Source: JAGQOZ01 sp041399205 (GTDB lineage Bacteria; Planctomycetota; Planctomycetia; Pirellulales; Pirellulaceae). Taken from it: 64,000 nucleotides of DNA. The first letter of the stretch is position 1; every line of letters starts with the position of its first letter. Location: NCBI GenBank assembly GCA_041399205.1, contig JAWKTK010000006.1:186001-250000 (forward strand), read 5' to 3'. This document shows, piece by piece, positions 37,419 through 47,110 of the stretch. Position numbers and translations under genes: made by a program. The notes below the pieces were generated by a model, which was not told the origin of the DNA, ran no database searches, and was given only the letters and a program-made list of their open reading frames with translations.

Positions 37419-40346
37419 ATGCAATTGCGTCAAGCGGAATTGGGTGCGCCAGCGACGATCAGCGTTCTTTTGGTAGCGGTATTGATGTTTGCCAGTCAAG
37501 GCTGCAGCCGAAGTTATTATCGTCGCCAGGCGGATCAGGAAGCGTATCAGATTGTGGACCAGCACGCGTCAGATCCTCGCTGGCCGTTGGACGAATTCAG
37601 TATCCAAGTGGATCCGGCGTCTCGGATGTTTGATCCTTTTAGCGCCGATTGCCCGCCGATGCCGCCCGATGATCCGACTTCGCATCAGTTAATGCACTGT
37701 GTTGATTGTCGCAAAGGTTGGCCGCATTGGCATGACAATGGCAACATTGACGATATCGAGAATCCATATTGGCAATCTTCGCTCGGGCTAAATGAAGACG
37801 GCATGCTGGCGTTGGATGCGGACCAAGCTGTTCGTTTGGCGCTGGTGCATTCGCCCAATTTTCAATCGCAATTGGAAGAGCTATACCTTTCGGCGTTGGA
37901 TGTGAGTTTCGAACGCTTCCGATTCGATCACCAGTTCTTTGGCGGCTACAGTACGTTCTTCACAGCGGATGGCCGGAATCGAAACGGAGACGGCGAATCC
38001 AGTAGTGTATTGGCGCTTTCGACCTTCCCGGCGTCTCGAGGCATTCGCATGAACAAGCTGTACACAACCGGCGCGGAATTAGTCGTGGGCTTTGCCAATT
38101 CCTTGGTCTGGCAATTTGCCGGTCCCAACACCTACGATTCTACGACGCTACTGGACTTTACGCTGGTACAACCTCTGCTGCGCGGTGCCGGACGAGCGCG
38201 TGTGATGGAACGACTCACTATTGCCGAACGTACTCTACTGGCCAACGTACGCCAGATGGAACGGTTTCGCCGCGGCTTTTACCTGGAAATTGTTACCGGG
38301 CGTGATGCTGGCAACGGACCTTCGCGCCGAGGTGGATTTTTTGGTGGTTCCGGGTTAGACGGATTCACTGGCGTGGGCGGCGGTGGATTTGGTCGAGTGG
38401 GTTCGGGTGGCGCCGGTGGGTTTGGCGGCGGAGCGGGCGCTCCGGAAGCGGGTGGATTTGTAGGATTGTTGCAAGCCAAGCAAACGCTGCGAAATCAGGA
38501 AGCCAATATCGCTTCTTTGCGCAACAGTGTTGTCCAATTGGAAGCCTATTTTGAAGCGGGGCGAATCGACTATTTTCAAGTCGAATTAGCTCGTCAAGCA
38601 CTGCTGAACGCCCAAAGCCGTTGGTTGAATGCCCAAGCCGCTTACCAAGCCGATTTAGATGGCTTCAAACGAGACTTGGGTTTGCCGCCTCAGATTGAAA
38701 TGGAGTTGCAGGACGACATGCTATCTCAATTTAATCTGATTGATACGGCGATTTTGCCCATCCAGAATTCGCTTACTTCGTTACAAGAGGATTTGGGTGG
38801 CGAAGTGTTGAAGTTAATGTCGCTGATCAATGCCAACAACGGGTCAGACGATTCGGCTCTACTGATTGATCGACAATTGGACGCCGTGGTGGCTCGGATA
38901 GACCAAGTGGTTCGCTTGACCGAATTAATCTTGGCGGAAAACGTCGACCGAGCGGCGGCGGACATTGAAAACTTGGCTTCCGCTGTGCCTCGCCGCGTGG
39001 CTGATATTCAAAGTCTGCGCCAAAAACTGAAAGACCAGTCGGAATCTTTGATCATTCGCACTTCCGGCGAAACCACGGAACAGTCTGAAATAGCCGACAT
39101 CACGGACAATGCTGTAGACTTGGAAGAATTGCAGCAGTTGCCCACAAACTTGGACGCGAATTTGACGACACTAACAGTGCGATTCAAAACGCATTTGCAA
39201 CAGTTGCAGAATATTCAGAATCAAGTAGACGACGTGCTGCAGCAACGCGATTCGCTGGATCAACAGCGGTTTGCCGATGAAATTCGTCGCGCCATTGTGT
39301 TGCCGTTTCCGAATGAATTACGAGCAATCTCGGACAACTTATTGGAACTGTCGCTGCTGCAAGCTCGGGCGCGTTCGGAAAGTATCACGCTGCCTCCGAT
39401 TGAATTAGATTGGCGAACCGCCTACGAAATCGCTCGACGCAATCGCCGCGACTGGATGAACGCTCGCGCTTCTTTGGTCGATTCCTGGCGGTTGATCGAA
39501 TTCAATGCCAACGACCTCAAGAGCCAATTGGACATTGTCTTTAGCGGAGATATTGGCAACAAACGAGATAACCCGTTCAGCTTGGATAGTAGCACGGGGC
39601 GGCTCCGAGTGGGTTTGGAGTTTGACGCCCCGATCACTCGGCTGTCAGAACGCAACACTTATCGGCAAGCGTTAATAGAATATCAACAAGCGAGACGAAC
39701 TTACTATCGCTACCGAGATTCCATTGCACAGTTGTTGCGAAATTCGATTCGAACGGTCGAACTGAACCAATTGAATTTTGAACTCTTGCGTTCGGCGGTA
39801 TTGGTTTCCATTAAACAAGTCGAATTAGCTCGACTTCGCTTGCAAGAACCACCCAAGCCGGAAGAAGAGAGTTCGTTTGGAGCTACTACCGCGCGAGACT
39901 TGGTCAGTGCGCTGTCCGATTTGCTGAACGCCCAAAACGATTTTCTTAGTGTGTGGGTCAACTACGAAGTCCTGCGACGCGGTTTGGATTTTGACTTGGG
40001 AACTATGGAATTGGACCCTGAAGGTTTGTGGGTAGATCCAGGTCCGATTGGCGCCGTCGAGATGTTAGGTGCAGGCGATATCCCCGAGGAACTGGACGGC
40101 TACGTGCCGCCGGCTGAATTTTTGGATACGGCACCCAACATGCAACCGCTGAACGCCGCTCCGGATCAACTGGAGCTGGAACCGCCTGTGCCCGGCCCGC
40201 AAGTGCTTCCGGGCGCCGGCGAGATTCATCAGGGCCGACTTCACTGGGACGATGCAGCCGTGCAGCAGATCAATTATGTGGTGCCCAACATCGGTCATCG
40301 TGTCGCACCGGTTCAGCGATTGCCCGTTATGGCGTATGATGAGTAG
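37419..40346 (+). CDS. TolC-family outer-membrane efflux-type lipoprotein
   Basis: A 975-residue exported lipoprotein (signal peptide ending MFASQGC). The two TolC-type helical halves are recognisable: ALDADQAVRLALVHSPNFQSQLEELYLSAL at residues about 128-157, and a later ELDWRTAYEIARRNRRDWM with FDAPITRLSERNTYRQALIEYQQARRTYY. Unlike normal TolC proteins of about 450 residues it is twice as long. A Gly-rich insert sits at residues about 305-350 (GGSGLDGFTGVGGGGFGRVG), and long helical stretches with many Gln fill the middle. It probably forms an outer-envelope channel partner of an export system not in view. Confidence 0.8.
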   Translation: MQLRQAELGAPATISVLLVAVLMFASQGCSRSYYRRQADQEAYQIVDQHASDPRWPLDEFSIQVDPASRMFDPFSADCPPMPPDDPTSHQLMHCVDCRKGWPHWHDNGNIDDIENPYWQSSLGLNEDGMLALDADQAVRLALVHSPNFQSQLEELYLSALDVSFERFRFDHQFFGGYSTFFTADGRNRNGDGESSSVLALSTFPASRGIRMNKLYTTGAELVVGFANSLVWQFAGPNTYDSTTLLDFTLVQPLLRGAGRARVMERLTIAERTLLANVRQMERFRRGFYLEIVTGRDAGNGPSRRGGFFGGSGLDGFTGVGGGGFGRVGSGGAGGFGGGAGAPEAGGFVGLLQAKQTLRNQEANIASLRNSVVQLEAYFEAGRIDYFQVELARQALLNAQSRWLNAQAAYQADLDGFKRDLGLPPQIEMELQDDMLSQFNLIDTAILPIQNSLTSLQEDLGGEVLKLMSLINANNGSDDSALLIDRQLDAVVARIDQVVRLTELILAENVDRAAADIENLASAVPRRVADIQSLRQKLKDQSESLIIRTSGETTEQSEIADITDNAVDLEELQQLPTNLDANLTTLTVRFKTHLQQLQNIQNQVDDVLQQRDSLDQQRFADEIRRAIVLPFPNELRAISDNLLELSLLQARARSESITLPPIELDWRTAYEIARRNRRDWMNARASLVDSWRLIEFNANDLKSQLDIVFSGDIGNKRDNPFSLDSSTGRLRVGLEFDAPITRLSERNTYRQALIEYQQARRTYYRYRDSIAQLLRNSIRTVELNQLNFELLRSAVLVSIKQVELARLRLQEPPKPEEESSFGATTARDLVSALSDLLNAQNDFLSVWVNYEVLRRGLDFDLGTMELDPEGLWVDPGPIGAVEMLGAGDIPEELDGYVPPAEFLDTAPNMQPLNAAPDQLELEPPVPGPQVLPGAGEIHQGRLHWDDAAVQQINYVVPNIGHRVAPVQRLPVMAYDE

Positions 40347-40461
40347 TTTGTTGTTCTATGGGCCAAGATCGGCGATGGTTGGTCCGATTCTACGTGCGGC
40401 CAGTATCCGATAACGGTCAGCTCGTTCGCCTCTTGTTTAATCCGAAACCGGTTGGGATTTG

Positions 40462-41298
40462 ATGTCGGTCAAACTATACGAAACACATAGTCACACCCCG
40501 CTTTGTAAACACGCACATGGTCTGCCGTTGGAATATGCCGAACAAGCGTATTCGAAAGGACTGGCTGGATTAATTGTGACGTGCCACAATCCGATGCCGG
40601 ACGGATTCTCGGCACCAGTGCGGATGATGGTGGATGAATTCGACCAGTATCTTCAGATCATTGACGACGCGCGGCAATCAATGCAGGGACAGCTGGAAGT
40701 TCACACGGGACTGGAAGCTGATTTTTATCCTGGTTATGAATCGTGGCTTGAGCAGCAGCTTTCGTCGTTTGACTTTGCGTATGTCTTAGGATCGGTCCAT
40801 CCTCAGATTCCCGAATACCGCAAGCGGTATTGGACCGGCGATGCCTTGGATTACCAGCGCACCTATTTTCGACTCTTAGCCGAAGCCGCTGAAACTCAGC
40901 TGTTTGATTGTTTGTCCCATCCCGATTTGGTCAAGAACGAGACGCCTGCATCTTGGGACGAACAGCAAATCCTACCCGATATTTGTCGTGCATTGGACCG
41001 AATTGCCCAAACCGGTGTGGCGATGGAGATTAATACGTCGGGCGCGAACAAAGCGATTCCACAGATCAACCCGTTTCCAGCGATGCTGAAAGAAATGTGC
41101 CTTCGAGACATCCCGGTTGTCATTGGTTCCGACGCTCATGTACCGAAACGAGTCGCGGACGGGTTTCTTGAAGCCTTAGATTTGGCCGAGGCAGCGGGCT
41201 ACAAGGAAATAACCTACGTACTGCATCATGAATGTCATTGGGTCAGCATCCTGGACGCTCGCCAAGCATTTCAAGCCAGCGGACAAGTTTCTTCTTAG
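40462..41298 (+). CDS. hisK: PHP-domain histidinol-phosphatase
   Basis: A 278-residue PHP hydrolase. ATG 40462 is preferred over the TTG three bases before. The metal-binding motifs of the family are in place: ETHSHTPLCKHAHG at the N-terminus, EVHTGLEADFYPG, VLGSVH, LSHPDLVK and GSDAHVPKRV. It fits the histidinol-phosphatase of the PHP type that performs the penultimate step of histidine synthesis. Other PHP hydrolases cannot be fully excluded because no other his genes are adjacent. It converges with the site-2 protease gene 10 bases on. Confidence 0.85.
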   Translation: MSVKLYETHSHTPLCKHAHGLPLEYAEQAYSKGLAGLIVTCHNPMPDGFSAPVRMMVDEFDQYLQIIDDARQSMQGQLEVHTGLEADFYPGYESWLEQQLSSFDFAYVLGSVHPQIPEYRKRYWTGDALDYQRTYFRLLAEAAETQLFDCLSHPDLVKNETPASWDEQQILPDICRALDRIAQTGVAMEINTSGANKAIPQINPFPAMLKEMCLRDIPVVIGSDAHVPKRVADGFLEALDLAEAAGYKEITYVLHHECHWVSILDARQAFQASGQVSS

Positions 41299-41308
41299 TC
41301 GCGTAACT

Positions 41309-42382
41309 CTATTGTGTTGGCGTTTTTTTTCGCAATCGCTGGCTCACACGATTCAAGATTGCTCGTTCTTCATTGCTAAGGTTTTCCAATCCCAATTCGT
41401 GAACTCGACTCAAGATTTCATCTAACCGTAACGCATCCGCGGCTTCTCGTTCCGCAATCTGCTTGCGTTTGAGTTCGCGCCGTCTGGCTAGCCAGCGAGT
41501 AAACATGCCGGTCTTGGGACGAGTCGTTGTGGAGTGCCCTGTGTCCACTCGCATGCTTCGTTCCAGGCTGGTGTAACCCTCCGAAAAATCATAGCCCAAG
41601 AACGCGCCATCATCAGCGGTTTCCGAACCGGTTGTCTGGAGTTCGTGATTTCGAGCACTGAAGAAGACAAAGATCGACAGCAGTAACATGGCGAACCACA
41701 GTGGCTGTGCTTGGTCGCTAAACAAGACGCACGCCGTGATCAGCAAACAAAGTGACGCGACTTTGCCAATCCGAGCTGTAATGCGGCGAACCTGATACCG
41801 CTCCATGTTGGGATTGCAGCATTGAATTGTTGAATGGCAAAGGCGACCACCGTCAAAGGGGAACGCCGGTATCAGATTTACCAAGATCAGCATCCAATTG
41901 ATCCAAAACGCCAGTTTGGTAAGCACCAAAGCTGTGGATCCGTCCATGATGTTGACCGGAGCGAAGGGGTGCATTAGCCCCGCCACGCTTGATTCGCCGG
42001 CAATCGCCAACGCAAACGCAGCAATAAAACACAAACCCAAGTTGACCAAAGAACCCGAGACCGAATTCACCATATCACTTTGCGGTTCCAGGTCACGCGG
42101 CATTGGACCTAGCCCGCCGAGTGGTCCGATGGTCACTTCGTTCAAATGACCGTCAAGTTTTCTGGCAACCCAAACATGGCCCAACTCGTGTAGCAGAACA
42201 CTGACAAATAGGATGCCCAATGTTGCCGGACCGAGCCAATGAAGGTCGGATTGCGTGGAAGGATCCACGGTACAACTGAAATAGATAGTGAACGCGCCAA
42301 AGAGGAGGAAAAACATGTGCACTCGGACGTGCAGGTCTCCCCATTGACCGACGCTCAGGCTCCAAATTCGACGATCGGACAT
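41309..42382 (-). CDS. Site-2 protease-type membrane metalloprotease (M50)
   Basis: A 357-residue polytopic protein starting at ATG 42382. The zinc motif LLHELGHVW lies at about residue 66, and the second active-site motif PAFPFDGGRL at about residue 176, both inside membrane segments. The sequence VTIGPLGGLGPM between helices is typical of the family. The C-terminal 90 residues are soluble and charged. It would cut membrane proteins within the bilayer; the substrate is unknown. An anti-sigma factor would be a usual target, but none is adjacent. Confidence 0.88.
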   Translation of the reverse strand: MSDRRIWSLSVGQWGDLHVRVHMFFLLFGAFTIYFSCTVDPSTQSDLHWLGPATLGILFVSVLLHELGHVWVARKLDGHLNEVTIGPLGGLGPMPRDLEPQSDMVNSVSGSLVNLGLCFIAAFALAIAGESSVAGLMHPFAPVNIMDGSTALVLTKLAFWINWMLILVNLIPAFPFDGGRLCHSTIQCCNPNMERYQVRRITARIGKVASLCLLITACVLFSDQAQPLWFAMLLLSIFVFFSARNHELQTTGSETADDGAFLGYDFSEGYTSLERSMRVDTGHSTTTRPKTGMFTRWLARRRELKRKQIAEREAADALRLDEILSRVHELGLENLSNEERAILNRVSQRLRKKTPTQ

Positions 42383-42628
42383 GGTGTTTGCGCTCAAGAA
42401 AAGAAGATATACGTTTGTTGCTCGGACGCGACGAGAACTGGGCCCAAGCGAAAAGGAATTAACACATTCTAACAGTGCCTGTTTGCTAGTTCAAACATTT
42501 CGTTCCAAAACCAGTGGATAAATCTGGCAACGCCCAGCCGTATGTCCGCTAGGGTTAAACATGCTACAACGAAAGCGTTACCCAGTGACAAGCATTAGAT
42601 GGGAACGAACAGATAAACGTTAAGGATT

Positions 42629-43177
42629 GTGAATGTGAACGAACCCCCTGAATTAAGCGAAAAATCCGTCTTGCAGACCGAGCGATTTCGAGTGGTCGAG
42701 ATCGATCAATCGTTACCGGAAGGTGGAATTCGCCGTCGCCACGCGATCCGACATCCCGGTTCGGTCGTGATTCTTCCATTGATAGATGAAAACCATGTCT
42801 GTTTGATTCGAAACTTTCGAGTGTCGGTGGCGCAATGGCTGTTGGAGCTTCCGGCTGGCACGTTAGAGCCAAATGAACCGCCATTAGAGTGTGCGAAACG
42901 CGAGCTTGTCGAAGAGACGGGGTACCGTTCGAACCATTTGCGACCACTTTGCCGGTTTTACGCTGCGCCAGGAATCCTGGACGAATTTATGCATCTATTC
43001 GTCGCAGACCAATTGTCGGAGGGTGATCCGGAACGAGAGCCAGGCGAACTCATCCAGAACGTCGTTGTTACCTGGGACGAAGTAACCAGATTATTGGCGG
43101 CGGGCGAAATCGTCGATGCCAAGACGATCATCGGACTACAGACCTACTTGCTACAACACGGACGCGGTCAGCTTTGA
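42629..43177 (+). CDS. Nudix hydrolase, ADP-ribose pyrophosphatase type
   Basis: A 182-residue protein with GTG start behind TAAGGATT. It carries a full Nudix box, GTLEPNEPPLECAKRELVEE plus TGY (residues about 75-97), within the ADP-ribose-pyrophosphatase context (RHPGSVVILPL, RNFRVSVAQWLLELPAG, FYAAPGILDEFMHLFVA). It would hydrolyse ADP-ribose or similar nucleoside diphosphate derivatives. The aminopeptidase gene begins 29 bases downstream in the same direction, likely one transcript. Confidence 0.92.
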   Translation: MNVNEPPELSEKSVLQTERFRVVEIDQSLPEGGIRRRHAIRHPGSVVILPLIDENHVCLIRNFRVSVAQWLLELPAGTLEPNEPPLECAKRELVEETGYRSNHLRPLCRFYAAPGILDEFMHLFVADQLSEGDPEREPGELIQNVVVTWDEVTRLLAAGEIVDAKTIIGLQTYLLQHGRGQL

Positions 43178-43205
43178 CTCGCACATGAAAATGAAGGAGC
43201 CAACC

Positions 43206-44333
43206 ATGAACGATACTCGACTTACCAAGCTGGCCAATGTACTCGTCAATTACTCCACCGCCGTGCAGCCGGGCGACCAAGTGATCATCGCAGGCGGCCC
43301 CGTGGCCCTGCCGCTGATTGTGGAAGTCTACCGAGCTGTTGTTCGCGCACAGGCACATCCCTTGGTGCGATGTCAGCCCGACGAATGTAAGCAGATTTTG
43401 TTGCGCGAAGGATCAAACGAACAATTGCTGTTCGAAGACCCATTTGCTTTGCACGAAGTGGAGCAGATAAATGCCTATATCGGATTGTGGGGACAAGAAA
43501 ACACAAAGGCCTTATCGCGAACCGATCCTGGCAGGCAAGCGAAACTCAGTCAAGCTCGAAAGTCATGGCTTGACCGTTTCATGCAGCGAGCGGCCGATGG
43601 ACAGTTGCGTTGGGTGGGGACACGGATTCCCCTGCCAAGCGTCTGCACCCAAGACGCCGAACGTTCACTCGCCGAATACGCCGATTTCGTCTTTCAAGCT
43701 GGACTACTGCACTTAGACAATCCCACCGCTGCTTGGCGAGAAATCAGTGTGCGTCAGCAACGCTTGGCGGACTTCTTGGATGGGAAGAAGGAGCTGCGTT
43801 TTGTCACGCCCCAGGGAACCGATTTGCGGCTGGGCATCGAAGGACGTTCGTGGATTAACTGCGACGGTCACGAAAATTTTCCTGACGGAGAAGTATTTAC
43901 CGGCCCGATCGAAGACGCAACAGAAGGTGTTGTTCATTACAGCTTTCCGGCTGTTCACGGCGGTCGCGAAGTGGATGGGATTCGGTTCGAATTTAAGGCC
44001 GGTAAAGTTGTCGACGCGACTGCGACCAAAGGAGAGGATTTCCTGCTGGCAATGCTAGATCAGGATCCCGGCGCCAGAGTATTGGGCGAAATCGCCATCG
44101 GAACGAATTATGCGATTCAGGAGTACACCAAGAACACGCTGTTTGACGAAAAAATCGGCGGCACGTTTCATGCGGCGGTTGGCTCCGCGTACCCGGAAAG
44201 CGGCGGAAAGAACCAGTCCGGGTTGCATTGGGACATGGTCTGCGATCTCAGGCAAGGTGGTGAAATTTACGCCGACAATGAATTGATCAGCCAGAACGGG
44301 CAGTTTGTCCATCCCGAATGGCCTCGGCCGTAA
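43206..44333 (+). CDS. M29-family aminopeptidase (thermophilic aminopeptidase T type)
   Basis: A 375-residue cytoplasmic metallo-aminopeptidase. The start at 43206 (MNDTRLTKLANVL) follows AAGGAG at the right spacing. Family landmarks: VNYSTAVQPGDQVII, ADFVFQAGLLHLDNP, RFVTPQGTDLRLGIEGR, CDGHENFPDGEVFTGP, GEIAIGTN and the C-terminal GGKNQSGLHWDMVCDLR. The Glu and His residues in these motifs bind the two metals. It would release N-terminal amino acids in peptide turnover. Confidence 0.92.
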   Translation: MNDTRLTKLANVLVNYSTAVQPGDQVIIAGGPVALPLIVEVYRAVVRAQAHPLVRCQPDECKQILLREGSNEQLLFEDPFALHEVEQINAYIGLWGQENTKALSRTDPGRQAKLSQARKSWLDRFMQRAADGQLRWVGTRIPLPSVCTQDAERSLAEYADFVFQAGLLHLDNPTAAWREISVRQQRLADFLDGKKELRFVTPQGTDLRLGIEGRSWINCDGHENFPDGEVFTGPIEDATEGVVHYSFPAVHGGREVDGIRFEFKAGKVVDATATKGEDFLLAMLDQDPGARVLGEIAIGTNYAIQEYTKNTLFDEKIGGTFHAAVGSAYPESGGKNQSGLHWDMVCDLRQGGEIYADNELISQNGQFVHPEWPRP

Positions 44334-44445
44334 ACCTGTTTCCGCCAAACCAAGGCCGACCCACTGCCTGCTGGCAATTCGTTGGTGGTCGCCGACAGAT
44401 TAGAAATCCGCTGCCTGACGTGAATTACGCACGCACTGTTAAACG

Positions 44446-44751
44446 CTAGTGCGAATTCGAAAAAACGCGAGCCAACAAACTGCGGATCCGGCTCGGCTTC
44501 TTGTGGTCCGCCGAATCAACTCGCGCCAGCTCCGCACATGCCACAGAGGAAGACGTTCCGTTGCTGTTCGAGCGTTCTTCCGAGGCTGAATGTTGTTTTC
44601 GCCATGCGACGGCAAAATTCTGTTCCCAATCGTGTTCGGCGAACTCCCAGCCAACGTCGTATCCCTTTTTTTCGCTCAAGAAATACTTATGTCGCTCGAT
44701 TTCCGAAATTTCTTCTGGTCTTTTTTCCATTTCTATTCGCTCCATCTTCAT
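44446..44751 (-). CDS. Small conserved acidic/basic protein of unknown function
   Basis: A 101-residue soluble protein. The first 55 residues carry a conspicuous motif, EISEIERHKYFLSEKKGYDVGW-like (EIERHKYFLSEKKGYDVGWE), followed by DWEQNFAVAWRKQHS, a pattern I know from short conserved bacterial proteins of unknown role. The rest is Ser-rich and basic at the end. The start at 44751 lies behind AGGTAG. It stands alone next to the repeat array. Confidence 0.6.
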   Translation of the reverse strand: MKMERIEMEKRPEEISEIERHKYFLSEKKGYDVGWEFAEHDWEQNFAVAWRKQHSASEERSNSNGTSSSVACAELARVDSADHKKPSRIRSLLARVFSNSH

Positions 44752-44837
44752 CTACCTGCGCCTCCACTACATGCAGTTGTTCTTATCACACACATTGAGA
44801 AGTGAAAAGGGTAGTACCGAATCTTTCACTTCCGGCG

Positions 44838-45690
44838 GTTTCTCAGTTGGGTTTCAGTTCGGTTTCTCAGTTGGTGCCATCCACAATCGGTTTGGTTTCT
44901 CATTTGGTGCCATCCACAGACCTCTTACTCTCGGACTTTTGCTGGGCGAACAAAAACCTGTGGAATTGGCTTGACTTGTGTTACTTCGATTCGAGTTGCC
45001 ATGGAGAATTTCAGTTGGTGGTTTCAGTTGGTGCCATCGGTTTCTCAGTTGGTGCCATCCACAATCGGTTTGACAATCGGTTTCAGTTGGTGCCATCCAC
45101 AGACCTCTTGCTCTCGGACTTTTTGCTGGGCGAGCGGTTTCCGTTGTGCCATCCACAGACCTCTTACTCTCGGACTTTTTGCTGGGCGAGAAAAACCTGT
45201 TGAATTGGCTTGACTTGTGTTACTTCGATTCGAGTTGCCATGGAGCGGTTTCTCAGTTGGTGCCATCCACAATCGGTTTGACAATCGGTTTCCGTTGGTG
45301 CCATCCACAGACCTCTTAATCCACAGACCTCTTACTCTCGGACTTTTTGCTGGGCGAGAAAAACCTGTGAATTGGCTTGACTTGTGTTACTTCGATTCAG
45401 TTGCCATGAGTTGGTGCCATGGTGCCATCCATTCACCGCACTTATCCATTCAGTATCAGGGATCAGCGTTCGGTGCCATCTATTCACCGCACTGACCGCA
45501 CTTATCCATCCATTCACCGCACTTATCCATTCGGTGGTTCAGTTGGTGCCATCCACAATCGGTTTGGTTTCCGTTGGAGGTTTCAGTTGGTGCCATCCAC
45601 AGACCTCTTACTCTCGGACTTTTTGCTGGGCGACAAAAACCTGTGGAATTGGCTTGAATTGTGCTAGTTCGATCCGAGTTGCCATGGAGC
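44838..45690 (+). repeat. Nested repeat array built on GTTGGTGCCATCCA
   Basis: About 850 bases without a real gene. A module of some 92 bases (CAGACCTCTTACTCTCGGAC, then TTTTTGCTGGGCGAGAAAAA, CCTGTGGAATTGGCTTGAC, then TTGTGTTACTTCGATTC and GAGTTGCCATGGA) starts at 44917, 45156, 45323 and 45600; a truncated copy starts at 45100. Between modules are clusters of GGTTTC, CAGTTGGTGCCATCCACA and ATCGGTTTG in varying number. A second sub-motif, ATTCACCGCACTTATCC, is repeated three times at 45430-45530. Open frames across it encode only repeated WMAPTE or GWHQL peptides and are not counted as genes. Confidence 0.9.
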
Positions 45691-45750
45691 GATTGGCGGG
45701 TAAAGTACGTTGCGTCAGGAAAAACAGATGAATATGGAGGGCCGAAGTGC

Positions 45751-46791
45751 ATGAGCCAGAGCGCAAATGAGATTCCGAACAGCGACGCGGGATCGTCCTA
45801 TGCTTCCGAACAGTGGGGCCGAAACACGCTGCATTTTCAGCCGGTTCGCTTCTTTCCCAATGGGCACTTGCAGACCATTTCCGGCGCCTACCTTTGGAGA
45901 AACGTACCTCATCGAGCCATAGACCGGACGGTTGTCCTGCCTGATGGTGATCAATTGGTCGTCCACGATGATTGCCCCGATGATTGGGACACACGTCGGT
46001 TGGTGCTGCTGGTGCATGGGCTAGGTGGTGCTCATGACAGTGGGTACATGCAGCGGATATCAAACAAACTGGTGAACGCTGGGATTCGCGCAGTTCGCAT
46101 GGACCAACGAGGTTGTGGTGCGGGAGCGGCGATTGCGGAAGGCCCTTTTCACGCTGGCCGGTTCGCCGATATCGCGACGGTCGTGGAATGCCTGGGCTCG
46201 TGGCACCCAAACTCGAAAATCACCGTAGCCGGATTCTCGCTGGGCGGCGCGATGACGGTCAAAATGCTAGCGGAGTTCGGAAGTCAAATTGAACATTGGG
46301 TAGATAGTGCCATCGTGGTTTCGCCGCCCATTGACCTGTTGCGATGCAGTCAAGGCTTGAGCCAAGGAGCGAACCGGTTCTACGACAAACGGTTCGTTCG
46401 TAGCTTGATGAACCACGTCCGCAAAAATCCTCGTTTCGCAAGTAAAATTACAGAAAAAATGCCGAAATCGCTGTACGAATTTGACGCCATGTTTACAGCG
46501 CCCCTGGGAGGTTTTTCCAGCGTCGACGAATACTATTCATTTTCTAGCAGCACGCACGATCTGCCCAAAATCCAAATCCCGACAATTCTGCTGGCAGCCG
46601 AAGACGACCCGATTGTGCCAGCCAAAATCTATGACGATGCGCCGTTTACTGATGTCGTTCGGGTACATCGTGTCGCGGGCGGAGGCCATTTGGGATTCTT
46701 GGCGTCAAAGTCGTGTCGTACCCAACACGATGATCGAGATTGGCACTGGATGGATTGGCGCGTCGTTCAGTGGGTTCGCCAGCTCGAGTAA
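45751..46791 (+). CDS. YheT-type alpha/beta hydrolase
   Basis: A 347-residue serine hydrolase. ATG 45751 (MSQSANEIPN) is chosen because GGAGG stands ten bases upstream; the longer frame runs into the repeat array. Motifs: RFFPNGHLQTI-like start of the YheT family (FFPNGHLQTISGAY), oxyanion region LLVHGLGG, nucleophile elbow GFSLGGAM, acid DDPIVP and catalytic His in GGGHLGF. The substrate is unknown; relatives act on esters. Confidence 0.88.
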   Translation: MSQSANEIPNSDAGSSYASEQWGRNTLHFQPVRFFPNGHLQTISGAYLWRNVPHRAIDRTVVLPDGDQLVVHDDCPDDWDTRRLVLLVHGLGGAHDSGYMQRISNKLVNAGIRAVRMDQRGCGAGAAIAEGPFHAGRFADIATVVECLGSWHPNSKITVAGFSLGGAMTVKMLAEFGSQIEHWVDSAIVVSPPIDLLRCSQGLSQGANRFYDKRFVRSLMNHVRKNPRFASKITEKMPKSLYEFDAMFTAPLGGFSSVDEYYSFSSSTHDLPKIQIPTILLAAEDDPIVPAKIYDDAPFTDVVRVHRVAGGGHLGFLASKSCRTQHDDRDWHWMDWRVVQWVRQLE

Positions 46792-47110
46792 TTTAAGTTC
46801 GGTGCGCAATTCCACATCCGTCGGTCCCCTGCCTTCGCTTGCTCCGATCGTGTTTGCCATTGCCTGGACACTGCGCTCGTTTTTCGAACATGCCGAACGT
46901 AACGAAACGCGAAACATTGCGGCATGCCGAGCATTCATTGATCCGAATCATGCCAGCCTTCCGAAATGAAGACCAAAGGACCGCTCGTTTTTCTTCCGTT
47001 TGCCCTGCAATGATTTCTTGACAGTAATAGCAGTGACGCTACAATCGCCGCCTGCATCTGTTCATATTATTTAACAAAATCGGTGATCTAGGAAGCTTGG
47101 GAGGTGTCTA
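46792..47110. other. Intergenic stretch before the PEP-CTERM gene
   Basis: No gene, hairpin or repeat of note is visible. GGGAGGTGTCTA at its right end is the ribosome-binding site of the next gene and fixes its GTG start. Confidence 0.5.

Noticed and set aside
44838..45690. Possible CRISPR array
   Set aside because: Repeat units differ in length and are nested, spacers are not uniform or unique, and no cas gene is near.
44501..45700. Open frames encoding WMAPTE and GWHQL repeat peptides, and FSVGAIH-type frames on the other strand
   Set aside because: They exist only because the intergenic repeat lacks stops in several frames; no ribosome-binding site, no domain and all strands give similar artefacts.
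46481..46969. A 162-codon plus-strand frame over the end of the hydrolase gene
   Set aside because: It is an alternative frame of the hydrolase running into non-coding sequence.
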